Source: Ardenticatenales bacterium
GTDB lineage: Bacteria; Chloroflexota; Anaerolineae; Promineifilales; Promineifilaceae
Assembly (NCBI GenBank): GCA_020634575.1
Contig: JACKBM010000064.1
Span: forward strand, 1-35,405
Reading direction: 5' to 3'
Length of the DNA: 35,405 nt
Below the pieces are notes generated by a model, which saw nothing but the letters and a program-made list of their open reading frames with translations, was not told the DNA's origin and searched no databases. The stretch's first letter is position 1, and the number at the start of each line of letters is the position of its first letter. Below are positions 1 through 8,311 of this stretch, piece by piece. Made by a program: the position numbers and the translations under genes.

Positions 1-2
1 CC

Positions 3-857
3 AGTGGCTTCCACAGCCCGCTGCAGAAACATATCGGCGAACGCCAATATTCCCAATTCTTCCAGAATGTGGCCCTCTTTGGCTATTTTGAGAACGCCGG
101 CCGGCTGCCCGCACCCAATGACGGGGACATCCTGACCGAGGCATTTGCTGAGGGTTGGATGTGGCACATCCCGCTGACCAGCGGCCCGCCCTTCCTCAGT
201 AGCGTCGGGGCCGTCATTGACCGTCACCTGGCCGAGCAATTACAGGGCGACCATGAGGCAGCCTTACAGCGCTTCATCGCCAGTTGCCCCCATCTCTCCC
301 GGTTGCTGGGCGACGCCCGGCGCGTCACCGAAGGTCCCTACGGGCCGATACGCGTCCTGAAGGATTGGACCTACACGACGAGCCAGTTCTGGCGGCCTGG
401 GGCGGTGTTAATCGGCGATGCGGCCTGTTTCATCGACCCGGTTCTCTCCACCGGAGTCCACCTGGCGACCAACGGGGGCCTGCTGGCGGCCCAATCGATC
501 AACACCTTTCTCAGCGGCAAACGAGCCGAAGCGGATTGTTTTGCCGTCTACGAGAAGCGTTACCGGGTGGAGTACGAGATACTCTACAACTTCCTGATTG
601 GCTTCTACGATATGCAGGCGACGCGCGACTCCTATTATTGGTCGGCGCGCCAGATCCTGGGTAGCGAGGAGCAGGGCAACGAAGCGTTTGTGCGGCTGGT
701 CTCCGGCAGCGCCAGCGAGCCGGAGCGCTATTGGCAGGCGCGGGCCGAGCTGGGCGACGATTTTCAGCGCATCAGCAGCGCGGCCAACGGCGGCGGCGTG
801 GCGCATGGCGACATGATCAAGGCGGTTATGGGCCGCCTGGAGCTGAATGGCTCCTGA
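3..857 (+). CDS. Flavin-dependent halogenase-like protein, 5'-truncated by window edge
   Basis: The reading frame is open from the first bases of the window, so only the C-terminal ~284 residues are present and the true start lies upstream. The visible part has GWMWHIPL followed by the segment GDAACFIDPVLSTGVHLA, the FAD-binding signature of flavin-dependent halogenases and the related geranylgeranyl-reductase/PHBH-fold monooxygenases. In this family the enzyme uses reduced FAD, O2 and halide to halogenate an aromatic or carrier-bound substrate. The N-terminal GxGxxG motif and the WxWxIP motif that separate true halogenases from other family members lie outside the window or are not seen, so the reaction is not certain. 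The gene ends at TGA and is followed by a terminator-like hairpin, so it is transcriptionally separate from the downstream injection-system locus. Confidence 0.75.
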   Translation, partial: SGFHSPLQKHIGERQYSQFFQNVALFGYFENAGRLPAPNDGDILTEAFAEGWMWHIPLTSGPPFLSSVGAVIDRHLAEQLQGDHEAALQRFIASCPHLSRLLGDARRVTEGPYGPIRVLKDWTYTTSQFWRPGAVLIGDAACFIDPVLSTGVHLATNGGLLAAQSINTFLSGKRAEADCFAVYEKRYRVEYEILYNFLIGFYDMQATRDSYYWSARQILGSEEQGNEAFVRLVSGSASEPERYWQARAELGDDFQRISSAANGGGVAHGDMIKAVMGRLELNGS

Positions 858-967
858 CGCAAAGCTGTGAGGGAACGCCTGCGGGCGTTATTGGGAGCCT
901 GGCCAGGTGCGCCGACGGGGGCGGGCGGTGACGCCTGGCCAGCCAATCTCATGACAATGAGCATAAC

Positions 968-1010
968 GACGCTGGCAGCCGGCCTGTTAAGATGACAGCG
1001 TCGGCTTTTT
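968..1010 (+). terminator. Candidate rho-independent terminator after halogenase-like gene
   Basis: The inverted repeat GACGCTG (968-974) / CAGCGTC (996-1002) is followed by GGCTTTTTT. The loop is long (21 nt), so the hairpin is only moderate, but the T-tract and the position about 110 nt after the stop codon support a terminator. Confidence 0.5.
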
Positions 1011-1013
1011 TGC

Positions 1014-1045
1014 GCTGAGGGGTTGCCCAACCCGTCGGGTGCTGA
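1014..1045. repeat. Degenerate copy of GAGGGGTT palindromic repeat
   Basis: This copy carries the left arm GCTGAGGGGTTGCCCAACCCG and the central CCCGTCGGGT, but the right outer arm has been lost (GCTGAAC follows). It shares TTTTGCGCTGAGGGGT, including the T-rich left flank, with the perfect copy at 24534-24576, which shows they belong to one family. Confidence 0.6.
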
Positions 1046-1129
1046 ACGGACATTGTGGTTAAGCCGGCTAGCTTGCACGTGCGCTTTGCCAGGGCCATGT
1101 GATGCCAGACATGGCCATCGAGGGACAAC

Positions 1130-1648
1130 ATGCCAACACTCATTATCATCGTCGTGGTGGCGCTGAAGTTTGTGCTACCCGTGCTCTATCTGTACTTTCC
1201 CTTTGGGGCCGGCTGGGCCAATTTTGTGCTGGATACGGTCGATGGCGACATCCTCATCCCGCTGGGGCTGGCGGACTCAGTCTACCAACCCATCGACAAG
1301 GCGGCTGACTATGTTGCCTACATTTTTATGCTGATCTGGGCCTGGAAACGGCCTATTTGGCGGGAAATGACGGTGGTTTTTGTCCTGCGCACCATTGGCC
1401 AGGCGCTGTTTTTCATCACCGGGCTGGAGATTGTTTTCTTCTACTTCCCCAACCTGGTGGAGCCACTCTTTTTGATCTATGTGTCGATTGGCCGCTTCGC
1501 GGGCTGGGACCGGGTACAGGCGATCTACCGCAAATATATCTGGTTGATCTGGGCCTTTATTCTGGTCTACAAATTCCAGGATGAATACTTCACCCACGTC
1601 GCCAATTTTGACCGCAGCGACGCGTTGAAGCGGTTGTTTGGCTGGTGA
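1130..1648 (+). CDS. Small integral membrane protein of unknown function (172 aa)
   Basis: No family is recognised. The protein begins with a hydrophobic stretch (residues 3-24, IIIVVVALKF...) and has further hydrophobic segments around residues 62-76, 85-105 and 108-122, with a last one near 139-152. It therefore probably spans the membrane four or five times, and it ends with a short charged tail. AGGGA lies 4 nt upstream of the ATG. It stands alone between the halogenase-like gene and the eCIS operon. Its TGA stop codon is part of the left arm of a palindromic repeat, so transcription probably ends there. Nothing links it to the injection system apart from position. Confidence 0.75.
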   Translation: MPTLIIIVVVALKFVLPVLYLYFPFGAGWANFVLDTVDGDILIPLGLADSVYQPIDKAADYVAYIFMLIWAWKRPIWREMTVVFVLRTIGQALFFITGLEIVFFYFPNLVEPLFLIYVSIGRFAGWDRVQAIYRKYIWLIWAFILVYKFQDEYFTHVANFDRSDALKRLFGW

Positions 1649-1684
1649 GGGGTTCGCCAACCCGACGGGTCCGCCAACCCCTCA
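1646..1684. repeat. GAGGGGTT palindromic repeat copy; likely terminator
   Basis: The outer arms TGAGGGGTT (1646-1654) and AACCCCTCA (1676-1684) are perfectly complementary, and an inner ACCCGACGGGT hairpin sits between them. The left arm begins with the stop codon of the membrane-protein gene. It probably forms a strong hairpin that ends transcription; no clean T-tract follows. Confidence 0.7.
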
Positions 1685-1796
1685 ACTCTTTCGTTATAGT
1701 TGCTTTCGGCCGACTGCCGGGCGCGTTTGGGAGTGATCGGCAGCCGGCACCGTTGGGCCGCTTAACCAGCCCGGTTATAAGCCGGTTGGACATTTA

Positions 1797-1825
1797 TTGC
1801 AGAACAAAATCAGTTATGCTATATT
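1797..1825 (+). promoter_or_regulatory. Candidate sigma70-type promoter of the eCIS operon
   Basis: TTGCAG (1797-1802) and TATATT (1820-1825) are separated by 17 nt in an unusually AT-rich stretch of the 363-bp gap before the first eCIS gene. A transcript would start near 1832 and have a leader of about 180 nt. A second, weaker candidate is TTGACG at 1954-1959 with an AATTAT-like -10 box. The rest of the gap 1685-2011 shows no convincing gene. Confidence 0.4.
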
Positions 1826-2011
1826 GCATCCATCTTTCAGAGTTGTCCCCACCAACAACTGCAAGATCTTCCCTATTTTGATTGTTGCATGATAACCGGC
1901 CCTTGCCTCTCCTAAGCCCTTTGTTCCGGGGCCGGTTTATAGTTGGGCATCAATTGACGGAGCTTTTAGCTCTGCTCAATTATTGTTGCTTGGCCGACCT
2001 GCTTTTACATT

Positions 2012-2599
2012 ATGCTGGATCAAGCTCTGCTCTTCGTCAAAGATGCGCTGAACCGCTACCTGCGGGCCCAATGGGCTGAGAATGATGCCCGTCAGGGACC
2101 AGTTGTTTTCCTCAGCGGCGACCAGATGGAGCCGATTACGTTTCCTCTGGGTCAGGTTACGCTCCTCTTGATCAACATTGAAGCAGAACCCACTGCCCGC
2201 AACGCCGATCCCTACCGGCGCACTCGCGAGGTAGATGGTCAGCCATCCCCCCAAACTGTTCATCCCAGCCTCGCTCTCAATCTCTACTTGCTCTTTGTCG
2301 CTCGTTATCCTGCCTATGACGAATCACTGCGGGCCCTGTCCCAGATTGTGCGCTATTTCCAGCGCCACCGTTTTTTCTCCTCAGATGAGGTTGCCGACAG
2401 CCCATTTGAGAAGCTAACCATGGAACTCATCACGCTACCCTTCGCGCAGCAAAATGAAATCTGGAATGCGCTGCGCGTCACTTACCATCCCTCCCTGCTT
2501 TATAAGCTTAGAATGGTTGTCATTGAAGATGACGATCCGCAACCGGCCGTACGGGTCGAGCGGGTTATGCCGCCCATTGTGCGTCGAATCAATCCTTAG
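2012..2599 (+). CDS. eCIS DUF4255 protein (Pvc16/Afp16-like, sheath/tube terminator)
   Basis: This 195-aa protein has the N-terminal pattern of the DUF4255 / Pvc16_N family: MLDQALLFVKDALNRYL, then a segment reading VTLLLINIEAEPTARN, followed by LALNLYLLFVARYPAYDESL. In Afp and PVC particles, Afp16/Pvc16 caps the tube and sheath at the distal end and fixes particle length. The length fits the single-domain versions found in many eCIS clusters. It is the first gene of the cluster, 60 nt ahead of the sheath gene, a common position in this eCIS lineage. Assignment to the family is secure; the capping role is taken from characterised homologues. Confidence 0.87.
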   Translation: MLDQALLFVKDALNRYLRAQWAENDARQGPVVFLSGDQMEPITFPLGQVTLLLINIEAEPTARNADPYRRTREVDGQPSPQTVHPSLALNLYLLFVARYPAYDESLRALSQIVRYFQRHRFFSSDEVADSPFEKLTMELITLPFAQQNEIWNALRVTYHPSLLYKLRMVVIEDDDPQPAVRVERVMPPIVRRINP

Positions 2600-2659
2600 C
2601 CAGCGCTACCCGCGGTTTGGGGAGCCTGGCCCCTTTTTTGCTATTCGTGAGGTGTAATA

Positions 2660-4036
2660 ATGGCAACGTACAAAACTCCTGGCGTTTACGTCGAGGAAAT
2701 CGCCACCCTGCCGCCCTCGGTCGCGGAAGTGGCCACCGCCGTCCCTTACTTTATCGGCTATAGCGCCGCCGGTGCGGGCCGTACGGCCCGCATCAATACC
2801 CTGCTTGAATTTGAACAGCAGTTTGGCGGTCCGCGGCCAGAGTCGTTCACGGTCGAGACGATGTTGCCGGCTGGCGGCGGTGCTCCCCAATTCAACAGCA
2901 TCAGCCGTCTGTCTGACGCAGTTACGCCTGAGGATTTGCTTTATTACAGCCTGGCTCTCTACTTCAACAATGGCGGTGGCAGCTGTTATGTGGCTTCGGT
3001 TGGCTCGCTGGAGACCACGCCGACGCTGGCAGATTTTGTTCAGGGATTGGCCCTGGCCGCCAAGGAAGACGAGCCCACTTTGCTACTTTTCCCCGATGCC
3101 ACCCGCCTCCCGGCCAGTGATTATTACAATCTCTGCGATCTCGCCCTGGCGCAGTGTGGCGAGATGAAAGACCGTTTTGTGCTAATAGATGTGGTACCGG
3201 CCGGTGAACCCGCTGAAGGTGCCCAGAAAGCGGCTGACGTCCCCTATTTCCGCGATAAAATCGGTGCCGCCAACTTGAAGTATGGCGCCGCATACTATCC
3301 TTACCTACAAACCAATATCCCCTATCGGTATGCGCTGGATGGGGTCCGGGTGACGCTGGCCGGCGATACACCAACCGTACAATCTCTTGAGGCCCTGGCT
3401 GCGGATCAGACGGTGCTCTACAACGCTGTCAAGGGTGCGCTGGCCTCCCAGCGAGTTATCTTGCCGCCTTGCGCCGCCCTGGCCGGAGTTTACGCCCGGG
3501 TTGACCGCGAGCGTGGGGTGTGGAAAGCGCCGGCGAACGTCAGCCTGAATTCAATCATCGCCCCGCTGGTCAAGATCACGAACCGGGAGCAGGAAGAGCT
3601 GAATATCGATCCCACAGCCGGCAAGTCTGTCAACGCTATCCGCGCTTTCACCGGCAAGGGAATCCTGGTCTGGGGCGCGCGCACCCTGGCCGGCAATGAC
3701 AACGAGTGGCGCTATGTCTCCGTGCGCCGGCTGTTTAACCTGATCGAGGAATCGATCCAGAAATCGACGTCCTTCGCCGTGTTTGAACCCAACGATGCCA
3801 CGACCTGGCTCAAGGTACGGGCCATGATCGAGAGCTATCTCTTCGGCCTGTGGGAGCAGGGCGCTCTGGCCGGCAGCCGCTCCGAGGACGCCTATTTTGT
3901 GCGTGTTGGCCTGGGGCAAACGATGACTGTTGAACAGGTTAACGATGGTTATCTGATCATTGAGGTCGGCGTGGCCGCGGTACGCCCGGCAGAATTCATC
4001 GTCCTCCGCTTCAGCCACAAGCTGCAGGAAGCCTGA
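2660..4036 (+). CDS. eCIS contractile sheath protein (phage tail sheath family)
   Basis: This 458-aa protein begins with TYKTPGVYVEEI, the classic start of phage tail sheath proteins. Its C-terminal domain has the pattern FEPND...WLKVRAMIESYL, then LWEQGALAGSRSEDAYFV and PAEFIVLRFSHK. Sheath subunits form the outer helical cylinder whose contraction drives the inner tube through a target membrane. The Shine-Dalgarno GAGGTG lies 6-7 nt before the ATG. Afp and PVC encode several sheath paralogues in tandem; this operon has only one, and the second sheath of the window lies on the opposite strand at 28928-30169. The particle may therefore use one sheath type, or two supplied from both transcripts. 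Confidence 0.95.
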   Translation: MATYKTPGVYVEEIATLPPSVAEVATAVPYFIGYSAAGAGRTARINTLLEFEQQFGGPRPESFTVETMLPAGGGAPQFNSISRLSDAVTPEDLLYYSLALYFNNGGGSCYVASVGSLETTPTLADFVQGLALAAKEDEPTLLLFPDATRLPASDYYNLCDLALAQCGEMKDRFVLIDVVPAGEPAEGAQKAADVPYFRDKIGAANLKYGAAYYPYLQTNIPYRYALDGVRVTLAGDTPTVQSLEALAADQTVLYNAVKGALASQRVILPPCAALAGVYARVDRERGVWKAPANVSLNSIIAPLVKITNREQEELNIDPTAGKSVNAIRAFTGKGILVWGARTLAGNDNEWRYVSVRRLFNLIEESIQKSTSFAVFEPNDATTWLKVRAMIESYLFGLWEQGALAGSRSEDAYFVRVGLGQTMTVEQVNDGYLIIEVGVAAVRPAEFIVLRFSHKLQEA

Positions 4037-4116
4037 TCGCCGCCGAATGGACAGTTTTACAAGCCGCAGCGCGGCACCGTTGGTATTAAGACGAGACGTT
4101 AAACAGGAAGAACCCC

Positions 4117-4587
4117 ATGGCAACCTCTGCAGATGATATGAAGTTTAATTTTCCGCTACCGGCTTACAACTATCAGGTGGAAATCGATGGCGAGGCGTTT
4201 GCTTTCACAGAAGTCTCCGGTCTTAACATTGCTTATGAGACAACCACCTTTAAGGAGAGTCCGGTAGGTCGTATCGCCGGCCCGGTCATCTATAACATGC
4301 CCGCCCAGGCAACGGCCACGACCGTCACCCTGAAAAAAGGCATCATCCTTAACGCCCACAGAAACCTCATGACCAATTGGATTAACAGTGTGCAGGCCAA
4401 TCTGGTGGAAAAGCGGGATATTCTCATCAAGCTGTGCAATGAAGCGGGCGAACCGGTTGTTAGCTGGCACGTTATCAACGCGTTTCCCACCCGGCTCGAT
4501 GCGCCCACTTTCGACGCGAACACCAACGATGTCGCCATTGAAACCATGGAGCTGATGGCTGATCGGGTGGTCGTGCAGTTCGCCTAG
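4117..4587 (+). CDS. eCIS inner tube protein 1 (gp19-like)
   Basis: The 156-aa protein fits the T4 gp19-like tail tube family: FPLPAYNYQVEIDGE near the start, AFTEVSGLNI, VTLKKGIIL, and a C-terminal segment with SWHVINAFPTRLDAP and VAIETMELM. These proteins form hexameric rings that stack into the inner tube. A strong AGGAAG lies 6 nt ahead of the ATG, after an 80-nt gap from the sheath gene, so this gene may be translated at a high level, as expected for a major structural subunit. It is the first of three consecutive tube-fold paralogues. Which one builds the bulk tube cannot be read from sequence alone, but position directly after the sheath favours this one (Pvc1-like). Confidence 0.92.
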   Translation: MATSADDMKFNFPLPAYNYQVEIDGEAFAFTEVSGLNIAYETTTFKESPVGRIAGPVIYNMPAQATATTVTLKKGIILNAHRNLMTNWINSVQANLVEKRDILIKLCNEAGEPVVSWHVINAFPTRLDAPTFDANTNDVAIETMELMADRVVVQFA

Positions 4588-4597
4588 GTTAACGACC

Positions 4598-5029
4598 ATG
4601 ACCACTCTGCCGCTGCCTGCCTACAACTTTGCCGTGGTCATTGACAACACGGATCACCTGGCCTTTGCTGAGGTGTCCGGCCTGGCGATAGAACTCGAAA
4701 CGGTCAGCTACAGACACGGTTTGAGCTTTTGGGAAGGGGAGCAGATCAAAAGCTACAAATACGAGAAGCCAGTCACAGTCAGTTTCAAGAAAGGGGTGGC
4801 AGCCGGGGACCGGCACAGCCAGTACCTGTATGACTGGCTCAAGTTGCGTACGCCGCGGCAGGTGGTCGTCAGCTTGCTGGACGCGACCGGACAGCCGCTC
4901 ATCAGCTGGCAGATCGGCAAAGCGTACCCGGTCAAGCTGAGCGCGCCGGTTTTTGATGCGCAAACCAACGCGGTTGCTATCGATACCCTGGAACTGCTGG
5001 CCCTGAAAATTACTGTGCTGTACAGCTGA
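4598..5029 (+). CDS. eCIS inner tube protein 2 (gp19-like)
   Basis: This 143-aa gp19-family protein starts TTLPLPAYNFAVVID and carries LAFAEVSGLAIELETV, VSFKKGVAAG, and ISWQIGKAYPVKLSAP followed by VAIDTLELL. It aligns along its whole length with the preceding tube protein. In PVC and Afp, extra tube paralogues (Pvc5-like) form specialised rings near the baseplate. It starts 10 nt after the previous stop and has no strong Shine-Dalgarno, so translation is probably coupled. Family membership is clear; the special role is inferred from homologous systems. Confidence 0.9.
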   Translation: MTTLPLPAYNFAVVIDNTDHLAFAEVSGLAIELETVSYRHGLSFWEGEQIKSYKYEKPVTVSFKKGVAAGDRHSQYLYDWLKLRTPRQVVVSLLDATGQPLISWQIGKAYPVKLSAPVFDAQTNAVAIDTLELLALKITVLYS

Positions 5030-5044
5030 GCGGGAGCGTAACTC

Positions 5045-5554
5045 ATGCAGATTGGCGATGTAAACTGGCTGAGTGAAATTTTTACGGAGCGCTCGTTATC
5101 GAGCCAATTTGAGGAGTTGGTGCTGGGCTTCCGCTTTGGGGTGTTCTTTTTTGCCGGAGGTACCATCCCAAATTCACTCGACATCCGCTTTCAGAAAGTT
5201 TCCGGTCTTTCTCTCAATGTGGAGACCCATGCGGTGTCAGAAGGCGGGCAGAATTTCTATACCCACCAGACCCCCAAACGGCTTAATCATGGCAACCTGA
5301 TCCTGGAGCGCGGCCTGCTGCTGGGTTCGCCGCTGGCCAGCGAATTTAACCTCACCATGACCTCATTCCAATTCTATCCGGCCAATGTCCTGGTCACGCT
5401 CTTCAGTGAAGAAAAAATCCCGGTGGCTGCCTGGCTCTTTCTTAAGGCGTTCGTTGTCAAGTGGTCGACAGCCGACCTCGACGCCGGCCAACGGGCTGTG
5501 GTCATTGACACGATCGAACTGGCGTATACGCGCGTGCAAAAAATGAGGTTTTAG
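5045..5554 (+). CDS. eCIS tube-like protein 3 (gp19-like, baseplate-proximal)
   Basis: The 169-aa protein is a more divergent gp19-like paralogue. It has an extra N-terminal stretch of about 20 residues, then VLGFRFGVFFFAGG, FQKVSGLSLNVETHAVSEGG and NHGNLILERGLLLGSPL, and ends AVVIDTIELAYTRVQKMRF. GGGAG lies upstream of the ATG. The third tube-like protein in eCIS clusters probably forms the adaptor ring between tube and hub. It is followed one base later by a 57-aa gene and the LysM hub protein, which supports a baseplate-side position. The exact ring is inferred. Confidence 0.87.
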   Translation: MQIGDVNWLSEIFTERSLSSQFEELVLGFRFGVFFFAGGTIPNSLDIRFQKVSGLSLNVETHAVSEGGQNFYTHQTPKRLNHGNLILERGLLLGSPLASEFNLTMTSFQFYPANVLVTLFSEEKIPVAAWLFLKAFVVKWSTADLDAGQRAVVIDTIELAYTRVQKMRF

Positions 5555-5555
5555 G

Positions 5556-5729
5556 ATGCCCATTGAAATTCGCGAGCTGGTCATTCGGGCCACCGTACAG
5601 GATGACGAAGCGCCGGCTGACGCCGATACTCAGGCCGCTACCAGTCTGGACGAGGAAGCAGTGGAAAAGATAGTCGCTGAATGTGTCCGCCAGGTGCTGG
5701 AGATTCTGGCGCGGAAGGATGAACGATGA
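5556..5729 (+). CDS. Small eCIS protein of DUF5908 type (57 aa)
   Basis: A short gene starts one base after the tube 3 stop codon and ends overlapping the next ATG (ATGA). The product starts MPIEIRELVIRATV, has an acidic Ala/Asp-rich middle, and ends in a helix VAECVRQVLEILARKDER. The MPIEIRELVI start is typical of the DUF5908 family, which is found almost only in eCIS and phage-tail-like loci between tube and LysM-hub genes. Its biochemical role is not established. The tight packing on both sides makes it a real coding gene despite its size. Confidence 0.8.
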   Translation: MPIEIRELVIRATVQDDEAPADADTQAATSLDEEAVEKIVAECVRQVLEILARKDER

Positions 5730-6478
5730 AGAATCCGCTCAAGCCATTTAAGCTGCAAAAGCTCACCATCGAAGCCTATGAAGATGTTGAGCGGTTTGTC
5801 CGAGCGGGGGCCGTTTTTCGGGCCATGTACAATCCGGAATCGTTTTCCCTCGAACATACCATCCAGCATACTCCCAATCGGGGCCTCAACACAACGGGCG
5901 GCGCCAACAAATATCTCTACACGCCGCCCTCAACGCTTAATCTGACGCTGATCATCGATGGCAGCGGGGTACACGAATTTGGGCTGGCTACCGCCTGGCG
6001 CAAGCTGCGGCGACAGAATATCGTCGACGAGCAGATCGATCTCTTTCTCGACCTATGTTACAACGTTAACGGCAGGACACATGAGCCCAAATATCTGCGC
6101 CTCATATGGGGCGAAGGACCGCTCAAGAAATACAATTGCCGTTTAAAGTCGGTCAAAGTCAACTACACCTCTTTTGCTCGTGATGGGTCTCCGCTGCGGG
6201 CCGAGTTGCAGGCTAATTTTTTTGAGCTTGAAGATGTGGCGGTACGTAAGCGGCGCGATCGCTTTAGCTCACCTGACCTGACCCACCGACGCGTGGTCAA
6301 GGCGGGGGATACCTTGCCGCTGTTGACCCGGGAAGTTTATGGTTCGGCCAGCCATTATCTCCGCGTGGCCCAATTTAACGGTCTGGACGATTTTCGCCAG
6401 TTGACGCCGGGCCAGACGCTGATTTTCCCCCCGCTGGCCTCAGAACCGACCGCGACAGGGGATGAAGCTACAAGATGA
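5726..6478 (+). CDS. LysM-containing hub/adaptor protein (Pvc7/Afp7-like)
   Basis: This 250-aa protein has an N-terminal CIS tube-type domain (about residues 1-170, with FRAMYNPESFSLEHT typical of this family) and a C-terminal LysM domain (about 189-240) containing VVKAGDTLPLLTREVYGS, then LRVAQFNGLDDFRQLTPGQTL. Afp7/Pvc7-type proteins link the tube to the spike. The LysM fold in gp53-like baseplate proteins is thought to hold the hub together, not to bind peptidoglycan. The start overlaps the DUF5908 stop (ATGA), and the end overlaps the spike gene start (ATGA), so translation of the three is probably coupled. Confidence 0.92.
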   Translation: MKNPLKPFKLQKLTIEAYEDVERFVRAGAVFRAMYNPESFSLEHTIQHTPNRGLNTTGGANKYLYTPPSTLNLTLIIDGSGVHEFGLATAWRKLRRQNIVDEQIDLFLDLCYNVNGRTHEPKYLRLIWGEGPLKKYNCRLKSVKVNYTSFARDGSPLRAELQANFFELEDVAVRKRRDRFSSPDLTHRRVVKAGDTLPLLTREVYGSASHYLRVAQFNGLDDFRQLTPGQTLIFPPLASEPTATGDEATR

Positions 6479-8115
6479 GTGCATTGACCCTGACGCTCAA
6501 GGCTAATGGTCGTCCGCTGAAAGAGACAATTGAGTTGCTCGCTGTTGATGTCGTGCGTGAAATTAACCGCATCTCGCGAGCCCAGCTGGTGCTGATCGAC
6601 GGCGATTTGGCCAGCCGGCGCTTCGCCTTGAGCGACAGCGCAGATTTTGCGCCCGGTCAGGAGATCGAGGTGCTGGCTCGCTACGAAGGTGACCAGGCCG
6701 GTAACCAGACGCTATTTAAGGGGATTGTCGTTGGCCAGCGGGTCGAGGGAGGACCTCAAGGGACTCGGCTGACGGTGGATCTCAAGGATCGTGCTGTGCG
6801 CCTGACGGTCGGTCGGCAAACCCGCATTCTGAATGATAAGACGGATAGCCAGATCATGAACCGGCTGATTGGTGATCATGGTCTCAAAAAAGGAAAGATA
6901 CAGGCCACGTCGCTGAAGCATCCGGAACTGGTTCAATACCAGATTTCCGATTGGGATTTTCTCCTGTTGCGCGCCGAAGCCAATGGCCTGGTAGTGGTCA
7001 ATGAAGATGGCCAGCTTTCTGTGGTCGCCCCTGACGCGACCCGCCCGGCCCGGCATCATATAGAAGCCGGTTTGGACGAACTGTTCGATTTTGAGATGCG
7101 CCTGGATACCAGCGACCAGACCAGCACTGTCTCGGCCGCTGCCTGGGACATCCGCAGCCAGCAGTTGCGGGGGTCAGCCAATAACCGGCCGGTTCCTCTC
7201 AGGCAGGGCCAATTGAAGCCAGGGGAGATTACGGCCATGGCCGGTTCGTCCAGCCAGATCGAGCTGGACGGCGTGGCGGCGCCCCAGCCCGAAGAGCTGC
7301 AGCCCTGGGTCGATGGCACATTGCTTCGCCAGCGGCTTGGCCTGCTGCAAGGCCGGCTTTCCCTGTCCGGCAGCGCTGCCTACCGGCTGCTGGACCCCCT
7401 GGCTGTCAGCGGCATCGGTCGCTGCTTCAATGGTACAGCCCTCATAACCGCGCTGCGCCAGCGCCTGACGACCCGGCACGGCTGGATTACTGACGTGCAG
7501 CTCGGCCTGTCCCCGCAAAGTTTTGCCAGCCGCCCTGATATTCAGCCGCCTCCGGCCGGGGGGTTGCTGGCCGGTATTCGTGGTCTGCATATCGGCCTGG
7601 CCAGTGACTTTAAGAAAGATCCGGATGGCCAATTCCGGCTGCAGGTCCGTCTTTACGGTGACAAAGAGCTGACTGTCTGGGCGCGCCTGGCCGCGCCTGA
7701 CGCTGGCAAAGACCATGGTTTCGTCTTTTGGCCAGAAGCCAATGATGAGGTTGTTGTGGGCTTTGTCAACGAGGATCCTCGTCAGGCGGTTGTCCTGGGC
7801 AGCCTCTTCAGTCAAAAGAACCGGGTGCCGCCAGATCTTGCCCCCACAGAGAACAACCTTGTGCGCGGGCTGGTCACCAAAAAGAACAACCGTCTACTCA
7901 TCATTGATGACGATAAAGCCGAGCTGCTACTAAAGACCAGCGCCGGCAAGGAAATTCATCTCAATGAAAACGAGGATAGCCTCACCATCAAGGACGAACA
8001 TGGTAATGAGATTGTGCTCGACAAAGACGGCATCAAGTTAAAAAGCGGCAAGGATCTGACCCTGGAAGCAAGCGGCAAGGTCGAGATAAAAGGCCAATCC
8101 GTTGACCTGAAGTAA
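6475..8115 (+). CDS. VgrG-like spike protein (Pvc8/Afp8-like)
   Basis: The 546-aa protein fits the VgrG / phage gp27-gp5 fused spike family. The N-terminal ~370 residues are hub-like. An OB-fold segment follows near residue 380 (FRLQVRLYG...DHGFVFWPEANDEVVVGFVNEDPRQAVVLGSLF). The C-terminus is a repetitive beta-helix stretch (KEIHLNENEDSLTIKDEHG and then GKDLTLEASGKVEIKGQS). It forms the trimeric spike at the tip of the inner tube and is a common docking point for effectors. No catalytic extension follows the beta helix, so this is a plain structural spike. A PAAR-like tip is encoded three genes downstream. Confidence 0.94.
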   Translation: MSALTLTLKANGRPLKETIELLAVDVVREINRISRAQLVLIDGDLASRRFALSDSADFAPGQEIEVLARYEGDQAGNQTLFKGIVVGQRVEGGPQGTRLTVDLKDRAVRLTVGRQTRILNDKTDSQIMNRLIGDHGLKKGKIQATSLKHPELVQYQISDWDFLLLRAEANGLVVVNEDGQLSVVAPDATRPARHHIEAGLDELFDFEMRLDTSDQTSTVSAAAWDIRSQQLRGSANNRPVPLRQGQLKPGEITAMAGSSSQIELDGVAAPQPEELQPWVDGTLLRQRLGLLQGRLSLSGSAAYRLLDPLAVSGIGRCFNGTALITALRQRLTTRHGWITDVQLGLSPQSFASRPDIQPPPAGGLLAGIRGLHIGLASDFKKDPDGQFRLQVRLYGDKELTVWARLAAPDAGKDHGFVFWPEANDEVVVGFVNEDPRQAVVLGSLFSQKNRVPPDLAPTENNLVRGLVTKKNNRLLIIDDDKAELLLKTSAGKEIHLNENEDSLTIKDEHGNEIVLDKDGIKLKSGKDLTLEASGKVEIKGQSVDLK

Positions 8116-8128
8116 GGTGGCAACTGTC

Positions 8129-8311
8129 ATGGAAACGATAAAACTGCAGCTTTCGGTTGACGAAATCAACATCATTCTGGAAGCGCTGGGTAAAGAACCC
8201 TTCACCAGAGTGTACGCGCTTATTGGCAAAATTCAGGAGCAAGCGCAGCGTCAGATCGGCCAGAACGAGCAGCCTGGTCCGGCCGCGGCCGGAGGCATTG
8301 ACCATGAGTGA
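8129..8311 (+). CDS. Small conserved eCIS protein (60 aa), function unknown
   Basis: The product (METIKLQLSVDEINIILEAL...) is predicted to be helical, with a core YALIGKIQEQAQRQI and a flexible Pro/Ala/Gly tail. Similar short proteins with a 'SVDEINIILEALG' core occur in other phage-tail-like clusters, but their function is not known to me. A GTG at 8117 would add four residues; the ATG at 8129 is preferred because AAGGTGG (8114-8120) sits 8 nt upstream of it. The 3' end overlaps the start of the gp25-like gene by 8 nt in another frame, as expected for a compact operon. It sits between spike and wedge genes. Confidence 0.65.
   Translation: METIKLQLSVDEINIILEALGKEPFTRVYALIGKIQEQAQRQIGQNEQPGPAAAGGIDHE

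Noticed and set aside
1645..1881. 78-aa open frame after the membrane protein gene
   Set aside because: It starts within a palindromic repeat, runs through the promoter region and has no Shine-Dalgarno or family pattern.
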